NCBI GenBank assembly: GCA_029558955.1
Contig: JAKQCW010000129.1
Location: 1 to 64,000 of the forward strand
Length of the DNA: 64,000 bases
Source of the DNA: Chloroflexota bacterium
GTDB lineage: Bacteria > Chloroflexota > Anaerolineae > JAAEKA01
Reading direction: 5' to 3'
The notes under the pieces were generated by a model, which made no database searches, was not told the DNA's origin, and was given only the letters and a program-made list of their open reading frames with translations. The position numbers were made by a program, and so were the translations under genes. Shown here in pieces: positions 38,203-48,775 of the stretch; within the stretch, counting starts at the first letter, position 1, and each line of letters opens with the position of its first letter.

Positions 38203-39600
38203 TCACCGGGGCAGACTGATGGTGAAGCGGCTGCCCTCGCCCGGCGGGCTCTCCAGCGTCAGCCGGCCGCCGTGCGCCAGGATCAGCTCATTGGCGATGG
38301 TCAGTCCCAGTCCCAGCCCTTGAGGGAAACGACGGTCGCGTTGGCTGCGGTAAAAGGGCTCGAACACCCGTTGCTGTTCTTCAGGTGCGATGCCCGGCCC
38401 ATCGTCAGCCACGCGGATCCAGACCTCCTCCCCGGCCAGCCCGGCGCTGACGGCCACGCGGCCGCCGGCCGGCGTGTATTTGATCGCGTTGTCCACCAGG
38501 TTGCCCACCGCCTGGGCCAGCCGATCAGGGTCGATCTCCAGTACCGGCAAATGTTCGGGGGTGTCGATCTGCCAATCCAGCCCCTTCTCCAGCGCGGCAG
38601 CCTGCCAGGGGAGCAGCACGCTGGGCAGCCATTGGCTGAGGGCCGTCGGCCGGCGCAGCAACGTGACGCCGCCCGACACCTGGCCATGAAGCTGCGCCAG
38701 GTCATCCAGCAGCGGCTGCATCCGTTCGATCTGCGCTTCGGCGCCGCTCAGCAGCTCCTCGCGAATCGCCCGATCGTCGCCGACCGGCCCGCGCAGCACG
38801 TGTACGGCCGAGCGGATCGCGCCCAGCGGCCGGCCAATCTCATGCACCACGTTGGCCAGCGAGCGGCGCCGGCTCTCCTCCAACAGGCGCAGCCGCTCAG
38901 CCAGCGCGTTGGCCGCGCTCGCCAATTGGCGTATCTCCGCCGGGCCCTCCGCAGCCACCGCATCCATCGCCCGTCCTTCGGCCAGATCCACCACCGCGCC
39001 GGCCGCGGCGTTGATGGGCCGCGCCAGGCGACGGGCGGCCCACATGCCCAGCGCCACGCCCAGCAGAATCTCTGTCAACAGCGCGGCCAGAAAGACCATC
39101 CGCAGGCGTCCCAGCGCTGTGTTCATCCCTGCCAGCGTCCGCGCCACGCCGACCACGCCCATCACGCGGCCGGAGGCATCGCGCATCGGCACGAGAACGT
39201 CGGCCTGTTGCCCCTCCAGGCCATAGCTGACCAACACGCTGGTCTGGCCCTGGGTGGCGGCCGCGACGCTGGCCGGCGCCAGCAGGCGATTGACGCCTTC
39301 ATCCAGCGCGCCGCCGGTGGCCAGCGGCCGGCCATCAGCGGACAAGAGCACGATCCGCCCGTCCGGCGCCAGGTCCAGCCCGGCCACGAAGGCCTGGGCC
39401 CGCGCGGGGTCGTCCAGCAGGGCTGGTTGACTGCGCACGGCTTGCGCCAGCAGGGTGGCCTGCTCGGTCGCGGCCTGCGCCAGGCTGGCCAACAGCACCT
39501 GGGTCTCGATCAGGATCAGCAGCGCCAGGGTGAACAGCGGCAGAACCACCACGAAAGGCAGGGTGTGGCTCAGGATGAGTTGGCTGCGTAGGGTTCGCAT
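38203..39600 (-). CDS. Sensor histidine kinase
   Basis: A 465-residue membrane histidine kinase, started at ATG 39600. A first transmembrane helix (residues about 14-36), an outer sensing region of about 130 residues (a double-Cache-like stretch, VLLSADGRPLAT), a second helix near 180-200, a HAMP linker, then the kinase: H-box LANVVHEIGRPLGAI, N-box GNLVDNAIKYT, G1 VADDGPGIAPEE and G2 GLGLGLTIANE. It overlaps the response regulator's end by 31 bases, so the pair is co-expressed. The signal is unknown. Confidence 0.9.
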   Translation of the reverse strand: MRTLRSQLILSHTLPFVVVLPLFTLALLILIETQVLLASLAQAATEQATLLAQAVRSQPALLDDPARAQAFVAGLDLAPDGRIVLLSADGRPLATGGALDEGVNRLLAPASVAAATQGQTSVLVSYGLEGQQADVLVPMRDASGRVMGVVGVARTLAGMNTALGRLRMVFLAALLTEILLGVALGMWAARRLARPINAAAGAVVDLAEGRAMDAVAAEGPAEIRQLASAANALAERLRLLEESRRRSLANVVHEIGRPLGAIRSAVHVLRGPVGDDRAIREELLSGAEAQIERMQPLLDDLAQLHGQVSGGVTLLRRPTALSQWLPSVLLPWQAAALEKGLDWQIDTPEHLPVLEIDPDRLAQAVGNLVDNAIKYTPAGGRVAVSAGLAGEEVWIRVADDGPGIAPEEQQRVFEPFYRSQRDRRFPQGLGLGLTIANELILAHGGRLTLESPPGEGSRFTISLPR

Positions 39601-40304
39601 GGGGGCGTTTGGCCTTGCGGCGCCAGCTTGTAGCCGACGCCGCGCACGTTGACGATGCGCTGGGGATGGTTGGGGTCTTGCTCGATCTTCTCGCGCAGCC
39701 AGCGCACATGCACATAGACCGCCTGCGGCTCGCCGCTGAACTCGGCGCCCCAAACGCGGGCCAGAAGATCGTCGATGGAGAGCACTTTGCCGGCCTCCAG
39801 CGTCAGGGTGTGCAGCAGGCTGAACTCGCGCGCCGTCAGCTCCACCGGCCGGCCGGCGACGGTGACGGCGTGGGCGGCCGGGTTCACGACCAGGTCGCCC
39901 ACCGTCAGCGTTGCCAGCTCGGCCCCGCCGGCCGGCTGAGCTGCGCCGCGCCGCAACACCGCCTTGACCCGCGCCAGCAGCACGTCGGGGTTGAAGGGCT
40001 TGGTCACATAGTCGTCCGCGCCCAGCTCCAGGCCGAGGATGGTGTCCAACTCGCGTCGCCGGGCGGAGACGAAGATCACCGGCGTGTCGGCGGCCTGTCT
40101 GAACCGGCGCAGCGCCTCCAGGCCATCCATGCCAGGCAGGCCGATGTCCAACAGGATCAGATCGGGTGGATCGCGCCGCGCCAGGGCCAGCGCGTCTTCG
40201 GCGCGTTCTGCCGTGCTGGCGCGATAGCCGGCCTGCTCCAGTTGCAGGCCGGTGCTGCGGCGCATCAGCGCATCGTCGTCAACAATCAGGATGTGTGCGG
40301 GCAT
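39570..40304 (-). CDS. OmpR-family response regulator
   Basis: A 244-residue two-domain regulator. The receiver domain begins MPAHILIVDDDALMRRS; phosphorylation site Asp54 is in LILLDIGLPGMDG, with VSARRRELD and the Lys in YVTKPFNPD. The winged-helix output domain (residues about 145-235) includes LTAREFSLLHTLTLEAGKVLS and VYVHVRWLREKIE. Start is ATG 40304. It forms an operon with the overlapping histidine kinase gene; target genes are not evident. Confidence 0.93.
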   Translation of the reverse strand: MPAHILIVDDDALMRRSTGLQLEQAGYRASTAERAEDALALARRDPPDLILLDIGLPGMDGLEALRRFRQAADTPVIFVSARRRELDTILGLELGADDYVTKPFNPDVLLARVKAVLRRGAAQPAGGAELATLTVGDLVVNPAAHAVTVAGRPVELTAREFSLLHTLTLEAGKVLSIDDLLARVWGAEFSGEPQAVYVHVRWLREKIEQDPNHPQRIVNVRGVGYKLAPQGQTPPCEPYAANSS

Positions 40305-40345
40305 GATGGCCCATTCTACCACCGATTGCCTCCGCACGAAAGGGG

Positions 40346-41668
40346 CTACTGCGCCGCTTCCACCGCGCCCTGGCCCAGGCGTATCTTGGGCAGCGTGGCG
40401 AACCATGCGCCGCCGGCCGAGGCCAGCCCGCGGATCGCTTCGGCGCCGTTGGCGGCCTGGCGACCGATGGCCGCGGCTGCCTCTTGCAGCGCCGTGGGCG
40501 AGCGCTGTGCGCTCGATTCATCCTCGATTTGAGCCGCGTCGGCCTGGGCGCGGCCCGGTGTCAGGGCGTCGCCGATGGCCGCCACGGCGCTGCGCGCCTC
40601 CAGCCGGACGCTGGCATCGGCGTCGATGTGGGCCACGGGAACCGTCACCTGGCCGCGCGCCTGCACGAAGGCGTCCAACAGGTTGCCGCGCAGGGGAATG
40701 AACAGGCTGAACTGCAGGCTGCTGTCCAGCAGTTTGTCCGGCTCGATGCTGGAGCGCACGACGCCATCCAGCAGAACGCCATCGGCGCTGAGGGTCACCA
40801 GACCCTGGACGGCCAGCGGCTTGGCCTGGATGCCCAGCCATTGGCTCAGCGCGCCGGCCTCCACCGACCACGCGCCGCCCAGCTTCAGGTAATCGTCCAC
40901 TTCTTTGCCGGCCAGGCCGGCCACGGTCAACTGGCCGCGCTGGCGCGCCAGCAGGCTGTCGGGCAGCAGGGCCAGGGCATCGGGCAGCTCTTGCAGCGGC
41001 CCAGCCAGCAGCAGCTCGCCGGCCGGGTTGACGTTGACGTTGCCGGCCAGATAGACCAGCGGCTCTTCGGTGTCGATGATCAGGCTGAGCTTCTGCCCGG
41101 CCGGGGCCGAGAAACTGAGCGCATCGTCAGCTTCGGCGCCCTGAACGGTCATCTCCAGGCCAGAGGAGATGTCGAAGAAGAGGTAGCGGTGTTCCGGGTC
41201 CAGCGACGCGGCCAGGTTGCCCAGGTTTTTGCCCAGGTCCAGGCCTACCGCGGCTCTGGCGGGCTGGATGAGGCTCTGGTCGCCCAGGGCGGCGAAGCTG
41301 GGGAGGGGAAGTTGGGCCGTGCCGTGCAGGCGCTGGATGCGGCTGCCCTCGCCCATCTCCACGTCCAACTGCGCCTTGGGCAGCACGATCTCGCCGATGG
41401 GCAGGGTCAGGGAGAGGTCGTCGTCGATGGACAGGTGAGTCCCGGCCGGCAGCGCGTCGGGCTGGCTCTGCAAGGCGGCGATGCCCAGGGTAGCGCCCAG
41501 TCGGGCCAAGGGGGACGCGCCTTTCAGGCCGACCTCGGCTGTGCATGCGCCCTCCTCGCATTCGATGCTGATGGGGGTGTTGGGTGCGCCGGCGTCGGCC
41601 GATGCGTGGCTGACCGTGGCGCCGAAGAGCAGGGTGATGATAATCAGTGCGGGAATGAGTTTGTGCAT
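40346..41668 (-). CDS. Exported protein of unknown function
   Basis: A 440-residue protein starting at ATG 41668, with an export signal (KLIPALIIITLLFGATVSHASA). The mature part is beta-rich with repeated LxLxL patterns and no membrane anchor; two Cys (IECEEGACTAEV) near residue 38 may form a disulfide. I do not recognise a family. It lies upstream of the response regulator on the same strand (41 bases away); it may be the sensed or regulated envelope component of that system. Confidence 0.6.
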   Translation of the reverse strand: MHKLIPALIIITLLFGATVSHASADAGAPNTPISIECEEGACTAEVGLKGASPLARLGATLGIAALQSQPDALPAGTHLSIDDDLSLTLPIGEIVLPKAQLDVEMGEGSRIQRLHGTAQLPLPSFAALGDQSLIQPARAAVGLDLGKNLGNLAASLDPEHRYLFFDISSGLEMTVQGAEADDALSFSAPAGQKLSLIIDTEEPLVYLAGNVNVNPAGELLLAGPLQELPDALALLPDSLLARQRGQLTVAGLAGKEVDDYLKLGGAWSVEAGALSQWLGIQAKPLAVQGLVTLSADGVLLDGVVRSSIEPDKLLDSSLQFSLFIPLRGNLLDAFVQARGQVTVPVAHIDADASVRLEARSAVAAIGDALTPGRAQADAAQIEDESSAQRSPTALQEAAAAIGRQAANGAEAIRGLASAGGAWFATLPKIRLGQGAVEAAQ

Positions 41669-41761
41669 GGGTGGATGATCTCCTTGGGCCAGGTGTGGCC
41701 GTTGCTGTGCCGTCAGCATACATCTTAACAGCCTGCGGCCTATGGGTCTTTAAGCGCGGCT

Positions 41762-42035
41762 GTGGGTTGTCTTAAGGGAGTCTTAAGCGCCTGTCCACAG
41801 CGACCTTGGCGCTCCGGCCGGTCTCTCTGGCTGCGGCGCTGGTTGGCTGCCGACTGGGCCAGCCTGCTCAGTTTGGTGAGTGCTGAGGTGTTGACCAGCG
41901 AACTGGTTGATCGCATCGTGAGCGTGTTCGCCACTTTTCCCACCTGGGGCTACGAGCGGGTCTACCACCATTTGCGCCAACAGGGTGTGACGATCACCCC
42001 AAAGGTCTTGGCAGTGCATCTGTTCGGATGTATAA
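41762..42035 (+). pseudogene. Possible transposase fragment
   Basis: A stretch reading ELVDRIVSVFATFPTWGYER and following HHLRQQGVTITPKVL resembles the helix-turn-helix/insertion-sequence integrase N-terminus (GYxRI...L...G), without start, catalytic domain or inverted repeats. Its 3' end overlaps the promoter of the downstream gene. This is weak evidence of a mobile-element remnant. Confidence 0.3.
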
Positions 42036-42036
42036 T
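42008..42036 (+). promoter_or_regulatory. Consensus-like promoter for the methyltransferase/MetF gene
   Basis: TTGGCA (42008-42013), 17-base spacer, TATAAT (42031-42036). The ATG is 12 bases after the -10, so the leader would be about five bases. Confidence 0.75.
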
Positions 42037-42047
42037 CGTTGTCGACC

Positions 42048-43898
<1,851 letters not shown>

Positions 43899-43914
43899 GA
43901 TCGCGACCATCGAC

Positions 43915-43991
43915 GCCGGGCGCTGGATTCCACCTGTGCGCTGATGGCTGCATGGTCACGCCAAGCACATGATCGAGTGAAAGCGCCCGGC
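43915..43991. repeat. Long-range inverted repeat
   Basis: GCCGGGCGCT (43915-43924) and AGCGCCCGGC (43982-43991) are perfectly complementary, 57 bases apart, in the gap upstream of the ABC transporter genes. It may be a structured leader or a terminator of the preceding gene; no T-run is present. Confidence 0.5.
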
Positions 43992-44041
43992 GCCTGAACA
44001 GCAACGCCCCAAGCGCCCAGCTCCTTTCGGACAGAGACAAG

Positions 44042-45100
44042 ATGCCTTCGATGCCAGAAACCCCCGCCATTGTTACCGAAAATCTCGGCCGCATCTACAA
44101 GATTCGCGGCCCCAAACGCAAAGATGACCCCAAGGAAGTGATCGCGCTGGAGGGGGTGAACCTCTCTATCCCGCGCGGCCAGGTGTTTGGCCTGTTGGGC
44201 CCCAACGGCGCCGGCAAGACGACCTTGATCAAGATTCTGACCACGCTGCTGCTGCCCAGCAGCGGCCGCGCCCTGGTCGATGGGCTGGATGTGGCCGTCC
44301 ACACCCAGGAGATCCGCCGCCGCATTGCCATGGTCAGCGGCGGCGAGACCAGCGGCTACGGCCTGTTGACGGTCGAAGAGAACCTGTGGATGTTCGCCCG
44401 CTTCTATGGCCTGGACAGCAAGGTGGCTCGCCAACGCATCGACGAGATGATCCATGTGGTGGGGCTGGACGAAAAGCGCCGCACCAAGATCTCCGACCTC
44501 TCCACCGGCCTGCGCCAGAAGATGAACTTCATCCGCGGCTTCGTCAGCGACCCGGACGTGGTCTTCCTGGACGAGCCAACGCTGGGGCTGGACGTGGCCG
44601 CGGCGCGCCAGGTGCGGGACTACGTGCTGACCTGGATGCGCCAGCATCCCGACCGGACCCTGCTGCTGACCACCCACTACATGGCTGAGGCGGATGAGAT
44701 GTGCGACCGGCTGGGCATCATCGACAAAGGCAAGCTGCTGGCGTTGGACACGCCGTCCAACCTCAAGCGCCGGCTGGCTAAGGAGACGGTCTACAGCCTC
44801 AAGGTGGCCCCGCTGGGCAACCGGCCGGTGGACAGGGCCGACATGATCGAGGGGGTGTCGGGGGTGCGTCAGGCCACCGTTGTCGAGCAGGATGGGCTGA
44901 CGGAGCTGAACCTGATCCTGGACGAAGACGATGCGCTCTCCGGCGTGCTGGATCACCTGCACCGCCGCGGCTCCGCCCTGCTGGCGCTGGAAAAGCGCGT
45001 GCCCACCCTGGAAGATGTGTTCGTCGACCTGGTCGGCCGCGGGCTGGATGTGGACACCTCGCAGCGCGCCGACGACCAGGCAGCAGAAGGGAGCGCATGA
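44042..45100 (+). CDS. ABC-2 transporter ATP-binding protein
   Basis: A 352-residue ABC ATPase. Walker A is GPNGAGKTTLIK, the signature SDLSTGLRQKM is the DrrA/NodI-type variant, and Walker B is VVFLDEPTLGLD; the D-loop and His switch (LLLTTHYMAEAD) follow. The C-terminal 100 residues are the extra domain of drug/polysaccharide exporters of this class. It is the first gene of a three-gene exporter operon with the two permeases. Substrate unknown; DrrA/NodI families export lipids, drugs or lipid-linked sugars. Confidence 0.92.
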   Translation: MPSMPETPAIVTENLGRIYKIRGPKRKDDPKEVIALEGVNLSIPRGQVFGLLGPNGAGKTTLIKILTTLLLPSSGRALVDGLDVAVHTQEIRRRIAMVSGGETSGYGLLTVEENLWMFARFYGLDSKVARQRIDEMIHVVGLDEKRRTKISDLSTGLRQKMNFIRGFVSDPDVVFLDEPTLGLDVAAARQVRDYVLTWMRQHPDRTLLLTTHYMAEADEMCDRLGIIDKGKLLALDTPSNLKRRLAKETVYSLKVAPLGNRPVDRADMIEGVSGVRQATVVEQDGLTELNLILDEDDALSGVLDHLHRRGSALLALEKRVPTLEDVFVDLVGRGLDVDTSQRADDQAAEGSA

Positions 45101-45107
45101 CTGATCC

Positions 45108-45950
45108 ATGTTTGACCAGACACGCGTAACGAAAGCCACCGGTCTTTTTCTCTTCTGGGCCACCATGTGGGCGCGGGCCTACCCGCGCATGGTGGGCGCC
45201 CTGCGCGAGCGCAGTTGGATGTTCTTCGAGACGTTGTTGCCGGTGCTGGCCGTCTCTGGCTACGTATTTCTCTATCGTGCGATCAACGCACCCCCCGAGT
45301 ACACCGGCTTTGCTGTGCTGGGCGGCGCGATGACCGCGTTCTGGCTCAACGTGCTGTGGAGCATGGCCAGCCAGCTCTACTGGGACAAGGATCAGGGCAA
45401 CCTGGAGATGTACGTGGTGGCGCCCGGCCCGCTGATGGCCGTGCTGCTGGGAATGGCTGTGGGTGGACTGCTGATGACCACCACCCGCGCCACGGTGATC
45501 ATCGTGGTCTGTTCGCTGCTCTTCGGCGTGACCTACCAGATCACCGATCCCCTGCTGCTGGCGGCTGTGTTCATCGTCACCATGGCCGCGCTCTACGGCA
45601 TGGGCATGTTGTTCGCCTCCGTCTTTCTGATCGCCGGTCGTGAGGCCTGGCATCTTTCCAACCTGCTCCAGGAGCCGATCTACCTGGCTTCCGGCTTCTA
45701 TTTTCCCGTCAAGGCGCTGGGCTTCTGGGTCGCGACCTTCGCCTCGATCATCCCGCTGACCCTGGGATTGGACGCGATGCGCCAGTTGATCTTCAGCGGC
45801 GACCCCACGATCGGCTTTTTGCCAGCGACTGTCGAACTGGCCATTCTGCTGGTGTTGGCGGTGGTCTTCATCGCCGCGGCCTATTTCGCCCTCTCCAAGC
45901 TGGAGCAGGTGGGCCGCCAGCAGGGCCGGCTGGTCGAAAGGCGACGCTGA
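45108..45950 (+). CDS. ABC-2 transporter permease
   Basis: A 280-residue membrane protein with six hydrophobic segments typical of ABC-2 permeases: AYPRMVGALRERSWMFFETL before helix one, a cluster of helices at residues about 100-205, and the final AYFALSKLEQVGRQQGR. It begins eight bases after the ATPase gene. The YFPVKALGFWVATFASIIPLT segment is the ABC-2 signature region. Confidence 0.85.
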   Translation: MFDQTRVTKATGLFLFWATMWARAYPRMVGALRERSWMFFETLLPVLAVSGYVFLYRAINAPPEYTGFAVLGGAMTAFWLNVLWSMASQLYWDKDQGNLEMYVVAPGPLMAVLLGMAVGGLLMTTTRATVIIVVCSLLFGVTYQITDPLLLAAVFIVTMAALYGMGMLFASVFLIAGREAWHLSNLLQEPIYLASGFYFPVKALGFWVATFASIIPLTLGLDAMRQLIFSGDPTIGFLPATVELAILLVLAVVFIAAAYFALSKLEQVGRQQGRLVERRR

Positions 45951-45962
45951 GCGGTTCCAACC

Positions 45963-46853
45963 ATGACCATATCGCAACGAATTCTTGACCTGCCCCTGGT
46001 GCGCCGCAGCGATGCCCTACGCACCTTTGTCGTGGCCACCTGGCTGGGCTGGCAGATCGAATCCAACTGGGCCGATCCCTTCCTCTTTGCCGTCTATTCC
46101 ATCGTGCGGCCGCTGGCCGGCGTGCTGATCCTGGTGGTGATGTACGCGGTGATCACGGCCAGCGCCTTCGAGGACCCGACCTTCGCCTACATCTATGTGG
46201 GCAACGCGCTTTACATCCTGGTGGGCATGGTCATCACCGGCGTGAGCTGGGCCATCATCGACGACCGTGAGCATTACCGGGTGGCCAAGAACATCTTCAC
46301 GGCGCCGCTGAACGGCTACACCTATCTGTTCGGTCGCGGCGTGGCCCGGCTGATCATCGGGTCCGTGTCGGTGTTGATCACGCTGGGCTTCGGCATCTTC
46401 TTCTTCGGTCTGCCGATCCGCCTGAGCGCCATCGACTGGCCCTTGCTGCTGGTGAGCAGTGTGCTGGGGCTGACAGCGCTCGCCTGCCTGGGGCTGATCA
46501 TGGGCGCGTGGACCTTGACCATGGCCCGCCACTTCTGGTCGGTGGGCGACGCCGTGGCCGGCGCCATGTACCTGTTCAGCGGCGCCATCTTCCCCCTGAG
46601 CGTCCTGCCCGTCTGGCTGCGCTGGATCGGTTTCCTGCTGCCGGTGACTTACTGGCTGGAGGCCATGCGGCGCGCCTTGCTGGGGGACGAGGTGGCCAGC
46701 TTCGACACCCTGGCCTTCCTCTCCAACCAGGCGCTGGTGGCTATTCTGGCCGGTTTCGCCGTGGTGCTCTTCGTCGTCTCGGCCTACTTCTACCGTTGGG
46801 CGCTGCACACATCGAAGGAGAAGGGGCTGTTGGACATGGAGTCGGGGTACTGA
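45963..46853 (+). CDS. ABC-2 transporter permease
   Basis: A 296-residue membrane protein, the second permease of the exporter. Six hydrophobic segments; YLFSGAIFPLSVLPVWLRWIG is the ABC-2 signature and LPVTYWLEAMRRALLG the downstream loop, equivalent to the other permease. It begins 12 bases after the first permease stops. The two permeases probably form a heterodimer with the ATPase dimer. Confidence 0.87.
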   Translation: MTISQRILDLPLVRRSDALRTFVVATWLGWQIESNWADPFLFAVYSIVRPLAGVLILVVMYAVITASAFEDPTFAYIYVGNALYILVGMVITGVSWAIIDDREHYRVAKNIFTAPLNGYTYLFGRGVARLIIGSVSVLITLGFGIFFFGLPIRLSAIDWPLLLVSSVLGLTALACLGLIMGAWTLTMARHFWSVGDAVAGAMYLFSGAIFPLSVLPVWLRWIGFLLPVTYWLEAMRRALLGDEVASFDTLAFLSNQALVAILAGFAVVLFVVSAYFYRWALHTSKEKGLLDMESGY

Positions 46854-46882
46854 GGCTGGCCGCTTTCCCGGCCGCGCCAGCC

Positions 46883-47905
46883 TCAGCCGTTGACCTCGCG
46901 TCCGGCATACTGCTGCTGATAGTAGGCCCGATAGTGTTCGCCGCTCTTGATCTTGCGCCACCACCATTCGTTTTGAGCATACCAGCGCACGGTTAGCTCG
47001 ATGGCCTCGGCGCAGGTGTGGCGGCTCTGCCAGCCCAGCGCGCGCAGCTTGCTCACATCCAGCGCGTAGCGGCGGTCGTGGCCCGGCCGGTCGGTGATGG
47101 GCTGGATCAGGCTGTGCGGCTTGCCCAGCGTGTCCAGGATCAGGTGCGCCATGTCGATGTTGTGCATCTCGCTGCCCGTGCCCACGTTGTAGATCTCGCC
47201 CAGTTGACCGTGATGCAGCACCGCGTCGATCCCCTCGCAGTGATCCAGCACATACTGGTAGTCGCGCATCTGTTTGCCGTCGCCGTAGATGGGCAGCGGC
47301 CTGTCGTCCATGGCGTTGGTGGCGAAAAGGGGCACCACTTTCTCCGGGTACTGGTAGGGGCCGACGTTGTTGGAGCCGCGCGTGATGGTCACCGGGGTGC
47401 CGAAGCTGGTGTAATAGGCCAGACACATCAGGTCGCCGCCGGCCTTGCTGGCTGAGTAGGGACTGCGGGTGTGCAGGCGGTCCTCCTCGGTGGAGCGCCC
47501 CGTCAGCACCTGGCCGTAGACTTCGTCGGTGCCGATCTGATGATAGCGCTCGATGCCGCGGCTGCGCGCCGCCTCCAGCAGCACATAGGTGCCCGTGACA
47601 TCGGTTTTGAGGAACTCATCCGGCTCCATCAGCGAACGATCGACATGGGTTGCAGCTGCGAAGTTGACGATGGTGTCGATCTGATACTCGTCCAACGCCC
47701 GATCGACCGCGGCTGCGTCGCAGATGTCGCCCTTGACGAAGGCGTAGCGCGGATCATCGTGCACGTCCAACAGGTTGTCCAGGTTGCCGGCATAGGTCAG
47801 CTTGTCATAGACCAGCACGTGATAGTCGGGGTACTTGTCCAGCAGATAGCGCACGAAGTTGGAACCGATGAAGCCGGCGCCGCCGGTGATCATGAAGTTA
47901 CGCAT
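46883..47905 (-). CDS. rfbB: dTDP-glucose 4,6-dehydratase
   Basis: A 340-residue short-chain dehydrogenase that turns dTDP-glucose into 4-keto-6-deoxyglucose. ITGGAGFIGSNFVRYLL is the NAD loop, TDEVYG holds the catalytic Asp-Glu pair, and YSASKAGGD the Tyr-xxx-Lys. RGSNNVGPYQYPEK and GDGKQMRDYQYV complete the family motifs. The start is ATG 47905. It is the distal end of the minus-strand exopolysaccharide locus; the thymidylyltransferase gene 48776 would make its substrate. It ends 30 bases from the convergent ABC permease. Confidence 0.95.
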   Translation of the reverse strand: MRNFMITGGAGFIGSNFVRYLLDKYPDYHVLVYDKLTYAGNLDNLLDVHDDPRYAFVKGDICDAAAVDRALDEYQIDTIVNFAAATHVDRSLMEPDEFLKTDVTGTYVLLEAARSRGIERYHQIGTDEVYGQVLTGRSTEEDRLHTRSPYSASKAGGDLMCLAYYTSFGTPVTITRGSNNVGPYQYPEKVVPLFATNAMDDRPLPIYGDGKQMRDYQYVLDHCEGIDAVLHHGQLGEIYNVGTGSEMHNIDMAHLILDTLGKPHSLIQPITDRPGHDRRYALDVSKLRALGWQSRHTCAEAIELTVRWYAQNEWWWRKIKSGEHYRAYYQQQYAGREVNG

Positions 47906-47995
47906 GAAAAACAACCTTCCTGTTGTGTCAGGTGTGCCGGGGACTGGCAATCCCCGGTTGAACCCGCAAGCCCTGAGGGGCTTTCGTGGTTTCAG

Positions 47996-48046
47996 CCGGT
48001 GAATCGAATTCACCGGGCATGGTCACACGGTGAACTCGATTCACCG
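47996..48046. repeat. Two GGTGAA palindromes
   Basis: CCGGTGAAT-CGA-ATTCACCGG (47996-48016) and CGGTGAA-CTCGA-TTCACCG (48028-48046), as at 11492. They lie between rfbB and the unknown gene, the second touching the stop codon of that gene. Confidence 0.8.
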
Positions 48047-48775
48047 GGACGCAGCCGCAAAGTCCATCCACACAGCGCCGCCGGCTGGCCGCGTCTCCGG
48101 CGCGGGGAAGATCACGTCCAGCGTCAGGGTAGGCATGGCGCGCGGCGGGCGTTGCAATGCGGTCGGCAGGCCGGGCGCCAGGCCCGCGGCAGGCCGGGGC
48201 CGGTGCTGAATCCGTTCCTCCAGCCCGCCCAGCGCGCTCACCACCTCAAGGTTGCCGGCCAGCAGGTCCAGCGTCCCTTGAATCACGCCGGTAGCCTCGT
48301 CCCACAGGCGGGCCAGCGTCGGGGCGGCCTCGTCGTGCAGATGGGAGCGAAACGCGTCGCTGGCGTCATCGCTGGCGCCGGCATGATAGGCTGGCAAGAA
48401 CGCCTCAACCCAGTTGCGCTCGGCCGCGCGGAAGGCCGGCGCCAACAGATCGGCATAGAGCCGCACCCGCACGATCTGCCCGATCTCTTCGACGCGGCTG
48501 AGGCTGGCCAGGTGGCAGGGGTAGAGGTCGAAATAGGCGCTCGAATCGAAGAGCGGCCAGGCGGGGTAGGCATGTTTGAGCCGCGCCAGCTTCTGGGCCA
48601 GCTCGGCCACAGCCCTGGCCACCTGTTCAACCTGGGCGGATTCCGTCGCTGTCTCCTCAACGCGGTATGCAGGGGGGAGCGGCTCCAGATCCAGGCGCGC
48701 GGCATCCGATCGCACAGTCCAGGCGTGCTGGCTTTGCAGGATGCCAGCGGCCAGGGCAGGCAGCGAGCGTGGCAA
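48041..48775 (-). CDS. Unknown protein in the exopolysaccharide locus
   Basis: A 244-residue protein I do not recognise. It is mainly helical, with Ala/Leu-rich segments (EQVARAVAELAQKLARLKHAYP) and no signal or membrane helix. It starts directly at the end of the thymidylyltransferase gene (adjacent, 48776), so the two are co-transcribed. Codon use is like its neighbours. Confidence 0.5.
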   Translation of the reverse strand: MPRSLPALAAGILQSQHAWTVRSDAARLDLEPLPPAYRVEETATESAQVEQVARAVAELAQKLARLKHAYPAWPLFDSSAYFDLYPCHLASLSRVEEIGQIVRVRLYADLLAPAFRAAERNWVEAFLPAYHAGASDDASDAFRSHLHDEAAPTLARLWDEATGVIQGTLDLLAGNLEVVSALGGLEERIQHRPRPAAGLAPGLPTALQRPPRAMPTLTLDVIFPAPETRPAGGAVWMDFAAASR

